A stretch of 64,000 nucleotides of DNA. Source: Brachypodius melanocephalos. Lineage: Eukaryota > Chordata > Aves > Passeriformes > Pycnonotidae. The stretch spans positions 14,207,198 through 14,271,197 of the forward strand of contig VZSR01001854.1 of assembly GCA_013398615.1 (NCBI GenBank), read 5' to 3'. The translations under genes and the position numbers were made by a program. The notes beneath the pieces were generated by a model. It made no database searches, was not told where the DNA came from, and saw only the letters and a program-made list of their open reading frames with translations. The first letter of the stretch is position 1. Each line of letters begins with the position of its first letter. Positions 1 through 48,300 of this stretch are shown here, in pieces.

Positions 1-1485
1 ATTGGAGTACTCACATCAAAAAAAACCAAAAAGAGCTATGGGGCCATTACACAGTTTTAGATGCTCCTAGTCCCATGTGGTGATTTATTTCAAATAGGCT
101 GGGGCAGTCACATCCCCTTTCTGCTCTTCTAGCCCTGTGTTGGGTGGGCAAAGGTCTTGGAGCAAGGATCAGGCATTCTGCTGTGACAAGACACAAAGCT
201 GCTGATTTGCTTCCCAAGCACCTACTGCTTTGCTGAGATTTCAGGAAAATATTGTTGGCCTTTCGGGGGAGTTCCAAGAGTGCCTTGACAGATGGTCTTG
301 TGAGAGGCAGTAAGTGCCATCAGCAAGGCACACAGTAAATCCCTGGAAGTAAAAGAGTACCAGTTTTTCTGGGATCATTCATGATCTCTGGACATGTATT
401 GGAAACACAATAAAAGACTACATAGTTCATTTCCCACTTTTTACACCCTTCAATCCAGCAGGTCAGGCTTAGTTGTGACTGAAGTTGTTCTGGCTTATAA
501 AACTAGTTTTAATTTTAAAACCTAAATTAATACAGCAAACATAATACTGAAACTGTGGCATGTCAGGGACAAGATGAATGACATCATCTGTCACTTTATG
601 AAGCAGCTCCACAATCTTCCTGTCTTTTAACACCTCTTTAACCTTAATTTTGCTGATTTGAACAGTCATTAATTAACTATGGATACTATACACAGCTGAT
701 AGACCTGGAATTTCACAGTCTGTTAGAGTACATAATCTGCATTTACATCACAGTGTTGTTAAACCAAACCATTATCTTAAACTACGTGTTTACATCAAAT
801 TTTAGGAAATCAAACCAACTTGTCTCCAGCTGTATATTTTTCATTTACATTTATTAAAGTCATTTAATAATTATTAATTCCCTTTTTGCTTGTTCAAAAT
901 ATATTCCACAGATGGTTGCATCAAAAATGTTATTGCCCTAACCTGTATTAAATAAAAAAGGCCCAAACCCCTAAACTACAGACCTTAGCTGTGGGAAGGA
1001 CAGCTCACACTTTGCCATGTAAACAATTGTAGTGTTAAATCTCCATGTCTCTGGTTTCCAACTTTGCATTCCCCTCTTGATAATTTAAAACTACAGATGT
1101 CCACATGCTGGCAGAGAGGTTTTCTCCTGGGTGGGGACTGTGGAGTAACCCATGGTCAGTGTGTCCCCACTCGTGCAGTCTGCAGCCACCTGCCCAAACA
1201 TCTTCCTGCTGTGTGCCCGGCCGGAGCCTCACTCAGGGCTAGGAGCTGTGCCCCTGCCTTAAAATGATGCATATTTAAACATCCCTTTATTTGGTTCAGA
1301 ACATATAATATAGTAGCTGAGTTTTTGTTTTTTGGGTTTTTTTTTCCACTATGTTATGAGCTCTGCAACTGGGTTTTGGTAATTGCAGTGGACCTTAAAA
1401 ACTGCTGCATTATTACAAAGAAACCAAAGAGAACAAAACAAACACAAAAGTTAAGCTCTTAAACCATTCTAACTAAAGGCAGAGA
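1..1485. other. Downstream flank of CTNND2, no gene seen
   Basis: This is intergenic sequence on the 3' side of CTNND2. It is AT-rich from 480 to 960 and GC-richer from 1090 to 1260. Open frames here are short (under 80 codons) and resemble no known protein. The only structured element is the left copy of a direct repeat (about 1402-1473), described separately. Confidence 0.6.
1402..1473 (+). repeat. Left copy of direct repeat flanking the CR1
   Basis: This segment of about 70 bases begins CTGCATTATTACAAAG and ends with the exact 18-mer CTCTTAAACCATTCTAAC (1456-1473). A diverged second copy lies at about 1751-1825, on the other side of the CR1. The internal A-rich part (AACAAAACAAAC-like) is shared but gapped. 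Confidence 0.75.
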
Positions 1486-1748
1486 GTGATGGGCAAGCGG
1501 AATGGTATTAAACTAAAAGACAGGAGATTTAGATTAGATGTTAGGAAGAAATTCTTCACTGTGAAGGTGGTGAGACACGGGAACAGGCTGCCCAGAAAAG
1601 CTGTGGATGTCCCATCCCTGGAAATTTTTAAGGCCAGGCTGGATGGGGTTCTGAGAAACCTGGTCTAGTGGAAGGTGTCCCTGCCCACAAGAGGGAATTT
1701 GGACCAAATGATCTTTAAGGTCCCTTCTACCATCCCATGATTCTATGA
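1486..1748 (+). mobile_element. CR1 LINE, 3'-end fragment
   Basis: The sequence follows the familiar 3' end of avian CR1: GATTTAGATTAGATGTTAGG, then the GTGAGACACGGGAACAGGCT motif, then CCCATCCCTGGA, then GGTGTCCCTGCCCA. It ends in the CR1 terminal motif ATTCTATGA at about 1739-1747. It is plus-oriented and 5'-truncated, as is usual for CR1. A 60-codon open frame within it (1486-1668) is a by-product of the element. It is moderately diverged from the consensus as I recall it. Confidence 0.93.
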
Positions 1749-1750
1749 AG

Positions 1751-1825
1751 TGTTGCATTGCTACAAAAATGGCCAGAAGAAAAAAACCCACAAAACAAAC
1801 AGATCACCTCTTAAACCATTCTAAC
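1751..1825 (+). repeat. Right copy of direct repeat flanking the CR1
   Basis: The copy begins GTTGCATTGCTACAAA and carries an ACAAAACAAAC tract. It ends with the same exact 18-mer CTCTTAAACCATTCTAAC (1808-1825) found at 1456-1473. It starts within a few bases of the CR1 3' terminus. Confidence 0.75.
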
Positions 1826-4800
1826 AGAAACCAACGCAAAAATCTGGAAGGAAAGTCCCTGGCTGAGCTGCAGCACCCTCAGCACTCTCTGGCCAGCACC
1901 AGCTCCTTGGCCCCAGCAGTGGTGCCCTGCCGAGCTCTAAGGTGCTTCTGCCCAGTTTTTCCCACTGTGCTCATCCCTGACCCTCACATCCTCCTGCCCA
2001 TGGTGCTCCTAGAGGCTGTGGGGTGCCCCACACACTGTCCCAACTTGTCCCACTCAGCCCTGTGGCACAGGGCAGCCCACAGGCAGCCTGTCTTTTCTGA
2101 GCAGCTTTCTCACTCTTTTCACTCTTGACTGAGTGCTGGTGTGTCTCTGACAGGAGGCTGACACTCTCTTTTTTCCTTCCCATGACAAGCCTGCAGTGGC
2201 AGCCAGGGTATTGGAAGTGGTGGCTGTCACATTTGGCAATGCCGCTGCTATTTGGCATATTTTGATTTGCTTAATGCTGCTACAGCACTACAGTGGGTGG
2301 TGCTCTTGCCCACATCCACAGACCTTAGGCAGAAACAAAAGCATCACTATCTATATCTAATCTATATCTATATCTATCTATATCTATATCACAATATATG
2401 TATCACAGTATATTGTTCAAATATTGCATATAGTGCAAATTCTCCTCCCTTCCTGCCACCTCAATAAAAAAAGTCAAACCCAAGGTAGCTTAAGGAAAAG
2501 GTTGAAAGATTTTGGGGTGGTGGTTTTTTTGGTTTGTTTTTGGTGTTGTTTTTCTGAGGGAAAGAGTAGAAATCTTTTTCAAAATGGACTTATATTTGCT
2601 ATAGAAGACATTAGGCTTGAAATGGTGGCAGAGGCTTTTTTTCCCCTCTCTCTCCCTTGTTGACAGGGGTAATAATTGATTGTGTCTGCACAGTAGCCTG
2701 AATTCTATGCCAGATTTTCTCTTCAGACTTGATGTTATTAAACAAGCTACTGTCTTGATGTTTAGTTATCAACATTTTCTGCCTATGCAACACTCATGTA
2801 AAATAAATAAATGATGTAAAAACCAGCCCCCATAGCCAGAGTTACTATTTTAATTGAATTTGTGAAAAATAATGGATCAGCAAACCACTGCTATTTTGCT
2901 TTCCTAAGTTTGGTGGTAAGTTTCAGATTTTACCTGCTTGGAAAAGAAAGGTATTTCAGTGTTTGAAACTACTCATCCAACTACTGAAATTAACTGCAAC
3001 TATCAGTCACAGTGAGGTACTTTTTGTCTATGTCACTCTCTGAAAGTAGTGAAAGTAAAACTGCAGAGAGGAAAAGCCTCTAGCATGAATTTTGACAGAC
3101 AGGTACTAGCAAACAACTTTTTCCTCCTGTTACTTCTTAGAAGGTTGCAGCCCTTGATATGCTGGCAAGAGTGACCTTGATGTGCACATCCTTTGAAAAG
3201 GTTGTACCAATTCTTCACCTGTTGTCACTTGGGCCCGCTGAAGCTGATGGAAATCTTTCCAGGGACTTCCATGGGCTTTGAAATTGGGTGTAAGCTAAAT
3301 AAACATTTACAGGTTGCAAGAGTTTAGCATGCGCTTTCTTCTGGCAAAGCAATACCGATGCTCACAGAGGAAGGAGACTGCTTTGAAAATTGCATTAAAA
3401 ATACTAAAGCAAGTTTGATTGAGAGTTAGATTTCAGAATAATGAATAGGCATGGTGTCCTGCTAGAGCAGTGCACCTGACTAGCACCAGTACCCATGCAG
3501 GTCCTTGCTGGACTTGCAGAGGACTGTGGTGTGCTGCTCTTTTGACTGATGTGTCCTAGCTGAGATGGTGCAAAACGCAGGGGGAACACAGGGAAGGAAG
3601 AAAGGAAGAAGTAGAAACATAGGTTGTCAAAAGGTGTGTGATAGCCAGGACAGCTCTTCTCACTTGCCTTTTGGAACAGTCTGGAAGGTGGGGATGCTCC
3701 TCTCCTTACAGGTATCAACCACAGGCTTCAGCCCCCTTGCCTAGGGATGAAACTCCAATCAATCCCTTTCAGCCTAAATGTCTGAAACTGGCTTTAGGCC
3801 ACTATTTAGAAACTCTCTAGTCCCTGGGAAAGAGCCAGGACTGCACAGTTCTTCAGCAGATATTGATGCCTATCTGTCCTCCAGGGAAAAAGTTGGACTT
3901 CAAATCGAAAGTGGCTGCAGCTGCTCAACAAGCTCAGCCCCGGCCCTGGCAGCTGTCATACACACACCTGTACCAGATATTTTCCAGCTGAGGGAAAAGG
4001 GCCTTTGCAAGCTGGGCCTTTGATAGGATTGACCTGCATGGGCACCATGTCCATGTGTCTGCTAGGTGGAACCTCACTGTGCCATTGAGAATGGTGGGGC
4101 AAGGGGCAGATTTGCAAAAAGTGGCCTCTGTTTTAGCTGATACTCTGACCAAGTCTGAAAGGCTTGGACCCGAAATTTTTTCTCAAGAATCACCCCTCTC
4201 CCCTGTCCTTCACAGCTGTAAGCAGTCTCTGCCCACATGCCCAGCACCTGCTGGCTGAAGCTGGAAGCGCCCAGTGATGACCTGTGACTTCTCTCTGCTG
4301 CTCCTCCCACTTTTCTAGCAAAAAGCTTTGTGTCCATCACACTGCTTCTATTAAATGTTCATTACATTAACTTCATGATAATATTTGGAGATCTTGCTGT
4401 ATAAAATCTCTTGTTGGGTCAATTACCCATTAGTAATTATGGGTATGGATCTGTCTTCATGCAAAAACTCTGAGTGTTTTTTTAGGCCCTTCTGTTTCCT
4501 CCCCCTGGTTCAGGATTGCTGTCTCCATCTCTCCCACTCACAATACAAGCAATGGCTCTAAACTCAGGGCTGTTTCTGTCTGCTGGCAGCAGAGGATGAG
4601 TAACAGCGACAGAGATGAGAAAGCCTCCCTTGCCATGCGCTGGTGTGCACAGCCTGTGCTGTGCCAAGGTACAAACAAAACCCTCAGCATTTATGATTTG
4701 AGTTGCAAGTCTCCTGGCAAGATGTTTCTGCAAGCCCATGGAACCCAGGAAACAATTACTCCTGAGCCTTTACATGCACTGTGTGCTGGTTCTTCCAGCA

Positions 4801-6199
4801 ATGCGCAAGTAAATTAATGTTTTGCTCTTTGTTTCTTGGCTGTGGTCGATGTAACCTGTGGCCAAGCTCATATATTTTACAGCATGCTCCTATCCAGTGG
4901 CACCAGCCTTGAGGTTTTCAGATTTTTTCTAGGGGTGTAGATAAGCTCTCTCTACTGGTGGTGGCAGCTGAGCCCTTGCAGCCACAATTAGGAGTGAACT
5001 GGGTGTTGTCAAAAATATCTTTTCTCTTGGCTGGTTCATGTAGAGGATTGTGCTCATCAAGCTTGTGGAGAGGGAGGGGGCAGTGACTGACTTGAGAGCT
5101 GAAAGTTTGGCATCTGATTAATATTTAAAATACCTAAATCACACGGATCTGTTTGCTGTGTGAAGCTGGGCAGCTTCTACGGAATCACCTTCTGAGTTTA
5201 AACATACTGCACTATGACCAGCGATTCTCCACAATACAGTAGGATTTATTAATAGAAAATACGTCAATATGAGTTTGTCTTTGTACATGTTAGCAACATG
5301 TACAGTGAAACACTTTTTTTTTTCTCAATCTATATTGTTATAGTTCTTTTGTGTTATCTGACATAACCATTTATATTTTGGGCTTAAATATGTTATTTGT
5401 CAAAATGTACTTTCAGTGTTAATATACCTTTAAAATCATAGTTTATCTTTTAAATATTGAATTCATTTTTTTTTCAAATCAATATTGCTCATGTTAGTGC
5501 AAATTTGTTAAATCTTGAGATAGGTTAACCATTCCTTCCAGACCATAAACAGCATTTAATAAAACAGTGAGATTTATATAGCTCTACACAGCTGAACAAG
5601 ATTCTAATACGAAGCTTGTTAAAAAAAAAAAATTCCGACATTTTACAGTACATCAATTGCATTTTATACATTTTTTTGAACACTTTTGTTTCTTCTCTAT
5701 TTCTGTGTGTGATCTAGTACAAGAATGAAGGGAACAGCAACAGGTAATGATACTTTCCTCAGTATTAAAAAGAATGCATCATATATATCTTGCTCAGTAT
5801 GGCGGCAGTGTTGTATTTCCAAACCTGGAAAAGAGGTCAGGTAATTCAACACCTTCTCAAAACCCAGTACAGCAAGAGTGAATCAGTTGGAGCACTTGCC
5901 ACTACAGAAAAATGGAAACAAACCAACACAGAGTATAGACAAAAGGTATTTTATGCCACATCATCAATCCAGAATCTCTCACTTGAGCAACGGTCAACAC
6001 TTGACTCCAAGTAATTCCTAAGAGGAGTTGAAAGAGGGCAATGTGGGCATTTCAGTGGTTTGAAGAATGGAAATATATCCAACTTACAATAATCTTCTGT
6101 CCTAAGAACTTTGAACAGAGCGATGCATCCCCTGGGCCTGTTGGCAAACCTGCACCTGGAGAGCTGCCCCAGCCTGCTGTTTGTCAGGCAGTCAAGAAG
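1826..6199. other. Downstream flank, no gene recognised
   Basis: This is intergenic sequence. A GC-richer stretch (about 1850-2240) holds a 127-codon open frame on plus (1745-2128) that begins in the direct repeat and is Pro/Ser/Leu-rich without recognisable domains. A TATC-type simple repeat lies at 2347-2390. The AT-rich part from about 5230 upward could still be distal CTNND2 3' UTR, because another minus-strand AATAAA occurs at 5245-5250. No RNA gene or exon was recognised. Confidence 0.5.
2347..2390. repeat. (TATC)n / (ATATCT)n microsatellite
   Basis: An interrupted run of CTATAT/CTAT units, directly visible. Confidence 0.85.
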
Positions 6200-7460
6200 A
6201 ACTTCCAGTTGCGAGTGACATTCTTTATTAAAAAAAAGCTTTTATACTGAAAATGTGCTTTGTTCAAAAGAGCACTGCAAATGTCACTTATTAAAATCAA
6301 TGTAATAAATAAAATATAAACAACCTGTGTCCAAAACTATGAATAGTATTTTTATCTACCTCACTATACATCTGGCCCACTGTGCCCCTCCCACCCATCC
6401 TTTCTCAAATTTTTAAAAAAATTTTTTGCATGCTATTTTTTTCCCCGTTTACTACAAAGAGCAAAGGTTACATATCGTACACTGGGAAAAGCTGCCAAAA
6501 AGATTAAACTATAGTCCTAGATTACCAATAAACCAATTCTACATCACAATACCAGCCTGCATGAACTACTTGGGCTGTGTCCTATAGAGCAGGTGATGAC
6601 TTGTGAGAGACTTCTCCCCCTGCACACAGCCAAAAGTGTGCCAGGTGATGTTAAAACTATTACAGTGACTATCCACAGAAATGTTTGTAACCTAAAACAA
6701 ATTCCTTATTGGCAATTTAAGCAATTTACAACTACTCCATTAGTGGTGGGTCTAATGCTCTAGAAACTGTATGCTGAACTCTTTGTTGTCTGAATCACAG
6801 AAATGAAGAAATGCTTCTTTTTTTTCCTTCCAGCATTACAAGAGCTAAGATGAAGATGCCAGCTCTTCTGGCCTCCTAGCCTATGTAGCTGTTATTTTCT
6901 TTTAAAATTTAAAAAAAGAAATTATTTGTCCCTTACACTTTTTAGAATTTCACTTTAAATGCACAGAAATGGTCTTTATTTTCATATTTGAGGAATGTGT
7001 TCTGGGTGTTGGGTTTTATTTTTGGTATGGGTTAAAATAAATGATTGTCCTAATGGTTCAAGAATTGGACCCTTCTGCAGTCGAAAGACTTTGGAGAGTC
7101 CAGATTAAATTCTGATGGGTCTTAGTTTTTCATTCCCTCAGGGAGATGGCAAGATCGAACTCTGCCTTCCTTGAGCACTTACTGGTTGGTGGCTGGAGAG
7201 CAATGAGATTTCCTCAAGAGGAGATCAAAAGATGCTTTTTTAAAGGAAATAGCACCTAAGGGTGATGGAGTTGGTGATAAAAAAATCAGCTACCCCTTCT
7301 TTTGTGAGCATGTGGCCTATCAGTATTGAATTGCTATCGATGATTACGGAAGTGAGTAAGAGAAAGCACATACTGGAGTTTCCACTGTTTAAAAGAACTG
7401 AAAATCAAACAAAAATCTGAAGCTTAACAAGGAGAACATTGGATGAAAAGAAGTCTTACG

Positions 7461-7525
7461 CCACACAAACACACACACCCAAACACACGCACACGGAATA
7501 CTATGCATACGTGGACACACACGAG
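7461..7525. repeat. Interrupted (CA)n repeat in CTNND2 3' UTR
   Basis: CACACAAACACACACACCC-type units, interrupted by ATACTATGCATACGTGG. In the CTNND2 transcript this reads as a GU-rich stretch. Confidence 0.85.
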
Positions 7526-8293
7526 TAAGAATGTGTATTTGTATGGTAGGTTCTTGGAAATAGACATTCTTAGCAAATATGGATGACAGATCAATTGTAA
7601 TTTATTTTCTTTTAACACTGTATCATCATAAAGAAAACTGGTATAAATGAAAAAAATCTATTTCAAATATCTACATCTAAAATTTTAGGCAGTGAAAAAG
7701 CACTTGGTTGACAAGGAGTGTGGAATGATGAATGTTAATTGTCAGAAACTGCTGAATGCCTTTTTTTTTGAGTTGCCACAAACAAATTCACATATCAGAA
7801 CAAACAATACTGCTAAATATTCCTTTTTGTTTTTTTGATTTTTTTTTGATTTTTTTTTTGTTAAAACGCACCGGGGAAAAGAAAACAAAAAACTGGAAAT
7901 TCATACATCTTTCAAAATTTGAAATTGAAGCAATATTTAGAACCATAGATGAAGAAACACTGTGGCATTGGTGTAATATACACAATGCACCTTCTTTTTT
8001 TATCTGTAATGTACATCAAATACTTTACAACAATGCATTAACAAAAGGCAAGAAACATCTTGCTGTACAGAGGAAACCCCAAATGCAACTTGAAGCCTAG
8101 ATTCACAATGAATGAGGATATTAAACAAAGTGTGAGAAGCTGTTCCCCATAAAGTATGTACGCTGCTCAGTAACTTGTGCTTAACTCTTGACCAGATCCA
8201 CTGTCATGTTCTTCCTCCTTCCTTCGGCCACATTCAATATACAGCACTGAACTTCAGACTCTACAGGCCAACAGTAAAGTTGCCCCACACTGT

Positions 8294-8319
8294 AAAATAT
8301 ATATATGTATATATATATT
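8294..8319. repeat. (TA)n microsatellite
   Basis: A TATATA run with one TG interruption, within the 3' UTR just below the stop codon. Confidence 0.85.
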
Positions 8320-8517
8320 TCTTTCTAATTACTCCCAGATTTAGCTTTCGTATCTTTTAGCCTTCTAAAAAAAAATCTCTTAATTTTTTTTCCATACTGG
8401 TTATCTGTGCCTTCCTATGGAACAGGCTTTAACAAACTAAATTTGCAGGAAAAAAAAAATGTCTCGTGGTATGCATGCACATGCACAGTTCCTGGAGCTT
8501 TTGTGTCTGCCCAAGTC

Positions 8518-44503
<35,986 letters not shown>

Positions 44504-45241
44504 TCAGGAGATACAGCAATAAAGGGTGACGGAGAAGCACAGGGAAAATACGCAAGACTAACAGCACCATTTGCACCATTGCACAGCATCTAACTGGATA
44601 CTGATATCATTCTGGAGCAAGCCATAGTTATATGATTGCACGTTCAAGCATTTCACACATTATGGACTCAAGACTTCCATACTGCATCAGTCAGAGACTT
44701 CCAATATGGCTACAACACACCCCTAAGAGAATGGAACTATGATGGTAAAGGCCAAGCATATGCATAAAGATAACCTGAACACCACAATTCACAGAACTTG
44801 GCTAGTCCTCATCTCCTACCAAACAACTCACAGCTTGTTACCGTAAACTGAATGTGCATCAATTGTCAAAACCACAACAGTGAATGCAAACCCAATGATG
44901 CTGTTATTTGGGAAAAGGCCTTCTCTGAAGATTTCTTCACTGTACAAGGTTAATTCTGTTCTACATGCAGCAATTTAACTGGGTTTGTTAGTGTTTCTTA
45001 GACTGAATTGCTCAAGAGGATACCATCTTTTTCACACATCCTTAGTTGTACGTGTTGTACTGACCAGAAAAGGAGCCTTTCTGACATCTATTCCAGTCTG
45101 GCATTTCGCAAGGTTTTCCTGAATAAAACACTAACTTCCAGAACTTAAAATCTCCTATAATCAAAGGAATTTTTAAAATGGTCACATCAAACATTTAAAG
45201 AAATTGATTTAAAGAAATGTTAAAGAAATTCTGTCAATTAT

Positions 45242-45287
45242 GTTTGGGCTTGATGATCTTTTCCAACCTAAATGATTCTAAGATTAT
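45242..45287 (+). mobile_element. CR1 3'-terminal remnant
   Basis: Short match to the CR1 tail: GGGCTTGATGATCTTTTCCA, then ACCTAAATGATTCTAAGATT. Only the last 45 bases or so remain, plus-oriented. Confidence 0.75.
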
Positions 45288-45386
45288 TATAATTTTTTCA
45301 TGCTTAAATAAACAGATCTCTTTTTCAAAATTGCACCTAAAAGTCATGTAGTGCTTGTAAAAATAATAAAAAACCAGCTTCTGAGA

Positions 45387-45399
45387 ATATATATATATG
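45387..45399. repeat. Short (TA)n run
   Basis: ATATATATATATG, directly visible. Confidence 0.8.
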
Positions 45400-48300
45400 G
45401 TAGGATTAGGATCAGCACAGATACACAAAAAGCCTCACATCAGTTCTAGAGGATTGCTATTATGGTGAATGGCTGCTCAATCCTTCAATGTGATGAAGAC
45501 AAGATCAGAGGAGGCAAAGGCCTGATGAAGTTATTACTGAGGTCAGTGAAACAACTCTGAAACACCTTCAGTGCAGCTGTGTTAGGAATCTGCATACAGC
45601 AATCACCATGAGTCTATCATGTAGGATGAAAAGGACAGGAAAATTGGGAAATATAAACATAATTAGCAATCCAATCTACATCGCATTTTGTGAATGATCA
45701 GGTATGATTATTGTCTATAATATGGTAATTTAATCAGATTTTTTTGGATAACTTAAAAATGTTCTGATCAATTAAGGTTTATGCATACTTATTAACAATC
45801 TTATTTCTGAATTCATAAATTCAGCTGTTTGTATGCATATTTGAAAATAGAGGCAAGAGGAAATTCACATCTTTTATCTATCAGACATTGAATCATTTTT
45901 ATTTCTCACAATTAGAACTACAGTCAGTCATTTGAACAGAATATTGATAATACAGATAAAACCTTAAATCTCTGTACTGAACTGTTAAAGATTATCAAAT
46001 AGATTTTGTGGTAATGTGAAGTGTTAGAAAATACTCACTCTATATTATGTAAAAACATTCCTGATCATAAAAAGCATTAGACTGCCTACAGAATGTGTTA
46101 GTAGGATTTGAATCTTACTAGTGTGCTGCAATACAAATACAAGTCTTGTCCTCAAACATTTCTATTTCTTTGAACTTAATATTTAATTTACTCGCACAGT
46201 TACAATTTTAAGCAATATTATTAATACGAGATGTAGAACAGTTGTTAGCACCTCTTTCAGAAATTATTTGTTTGAGCAAACTAAAAATCTTCTTTTCCCC
46301 TACACATTAATGAAACACTGCTGCAGAAAAGTCTAAAATGCTATTTTCACGTGTATCTGTCTGGTCTGTGCAACATGAACACACTAATTGTTGTATATCA
46401 CTTACAGAGATTACTTCAATTTGCAACATGTATCAAATTAAGGTGGTGTTTCAAAAAATAAACTATGATTTGATGTAGCTTTTACCCTTGTTGTGCAGTG
46501 TCTGCCACTGGTTGGGAGTAAGTACAAGCAGACAAATCAGATCAGTGAGACTTTCTGCTTTACTCTGCGCACACATCCAGAACAGACCAATATTCCTTTT
46601 TCTTTTTGGACCTCACTTAAATTGCAACAGAAAATCTCAGCACCTCAGTCCTCTGGTGGAATCAGTTCATGATGATCACTTCATTAGCAGCCAAAGACTG
46701 CATCCCAGGGCACTGGATGTAAGGAAATCTGGATGGTTGCCCCCAGTAGATTTTTTCCTGGAACTGGTCTAGTATACCAGGCAGTAATATTCACACCAGC
46801 ACACATGCCCAGACACACAAGATGTTTCTTACAATAAATAAAGGCTTTGGAGTGATCAGGGAAAGCTCAGTTGGAAAACTAAACCAGACACAATCAACAG
46901 GGTATGAGAATTCTGGACATGCCAATGCTCAGCAGTTCTAACATTTCTGCTGTGCACACCCTCCAGTTAGGCATGAGAAGACCAAGTCAGTATTAGATAC
47001 TTCAAAACAATAAATAGATAATGTGTGACAGTAGGATAGTACAGCATTACTTATTCTGAGCAGTTGTAGTAATTCCAGCCCAATACTACCATTCAATTCT
47101 TAATCAGATGCATATTTAAAGTAAAATATATTCTGAGTGGGTTTGGCAGGGTTTTTTACTTGCCTTCCCCTTCTCTCTCCCTCAAGAACTGCATCAAATT
47201 TAGCATCTGGATAGCAAATTCCAAAAGAGTCACATTTCGTAGATCTAAAATCTAGGCACTGTATTTCATCTGTGGCAGCCATGCAAGCTGGTGTCCAGTT
47301 TGGAGATCCCCCCTAGCAGAACCTGCAACATCAATGCCAGGCCTCCCTGCCAAGAGCTGCCTGTTGGGGACACAGGCTTCCCTCTCCCTGCCCTGTCCCC
47401 AGGAGGCAGTGAAAGACAGAACTGCCACTTCCAATGAAGCTGCTCACCCATGCAGGTAAAGCAAATGACCACAATCCAACAACAGGCATCTTGGTCAAGG
47501 ACATCAAATGTCCTTCCAGAGGTTCACCAAGCACAGGTGGCACATCAGCTAGAAGAGAGTCTACAGAGTTGATCCAAGCCACTGTTTACATGGGTCTTAA
47601 AACCTTTTAACATGTGTAACTGTTAGCACATTTTCCATGGTTTGAGTACTTTGAGTGCTGTGTTAGTTACGTGAAAGTATATTGAAAAAGCAGGAAAGTT
47701 GCTTTAATATAGAGTTAAGCAATGGAAATTGTAAGTCAAGGACTATTCTTTATACTATAAGAAGCTTTTCTAAAACCATACATATAGTTAATAAATCACT
47801 GTAGTACATTCATAGAAAAAAAAAAACCCATCAGTTATTGGTTAACTTCTCTTAGCTATGTTCCTACTGCTTTACTACAGACATGAAGAAGAGTCATGTT
47901 TTCTAGCACGAGCTATAGAAGAAACCTTGCTCTACAGTGGAGTGAATGTGAAGTCCTACCACAGGTACTGTTGCATCAGCCCAACACAATCCTTGACTTC
48001 TGCACTGGTGAATCTCACATTCTGCAGAGCAATTGCACTTAGAATGATGTTTTTCTGTGTTAAGAGCCTCTTCTGAAAGCAGACTGAACTGTGTAATGGA
48101 AACCAGTGTTGGAATGTCAGCAAAATGTTATCTAGCACTACTATTATCTAGCACCACTAGTAGGAGAGCTGGGCAAATCAGCTTGCAACACAAGAAGCCT
48201 CCCTGAATGAAGAAATGAGAATGGATGAGGATGCTGGGAAGAGAGGCGGATGTATGTGAGGATTATATGAAAAATAAATAGCCTTGTTAATTTTCATTAG

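Larger units (their letters stand above)
6200..8517 (-). other. CTNND2: CTNND2 3' UTR (3' end approximate)
   Basis: This AT-rich, non-coding stretch follows the delta-catenin stop codon with no intron signal. Reading on the minus strand, AATAAA signals occur at 7015-7020, 6975-6980 and 6224-6229, and again lower at 5245-5250. The 6224-6229 signal lies where base composition changes to a GC-richer segment (6110-6200), so I chose about 6200 as the likely end. The true cleavage site could be any of these. The UTR includes a GT-rich run (CA on the plus strand, 7461-7525), a TA run near 8294-8319 and an A-rich tract (poly-T on plus, about 7826-7860). No coding potential was recognised in it. Confidence 0.55.

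Noticed and set aside
1486..1668. 60-codon open frame rich in Lys/Arg
   Set aside because: It is entirely CR1 3'-end sequence.
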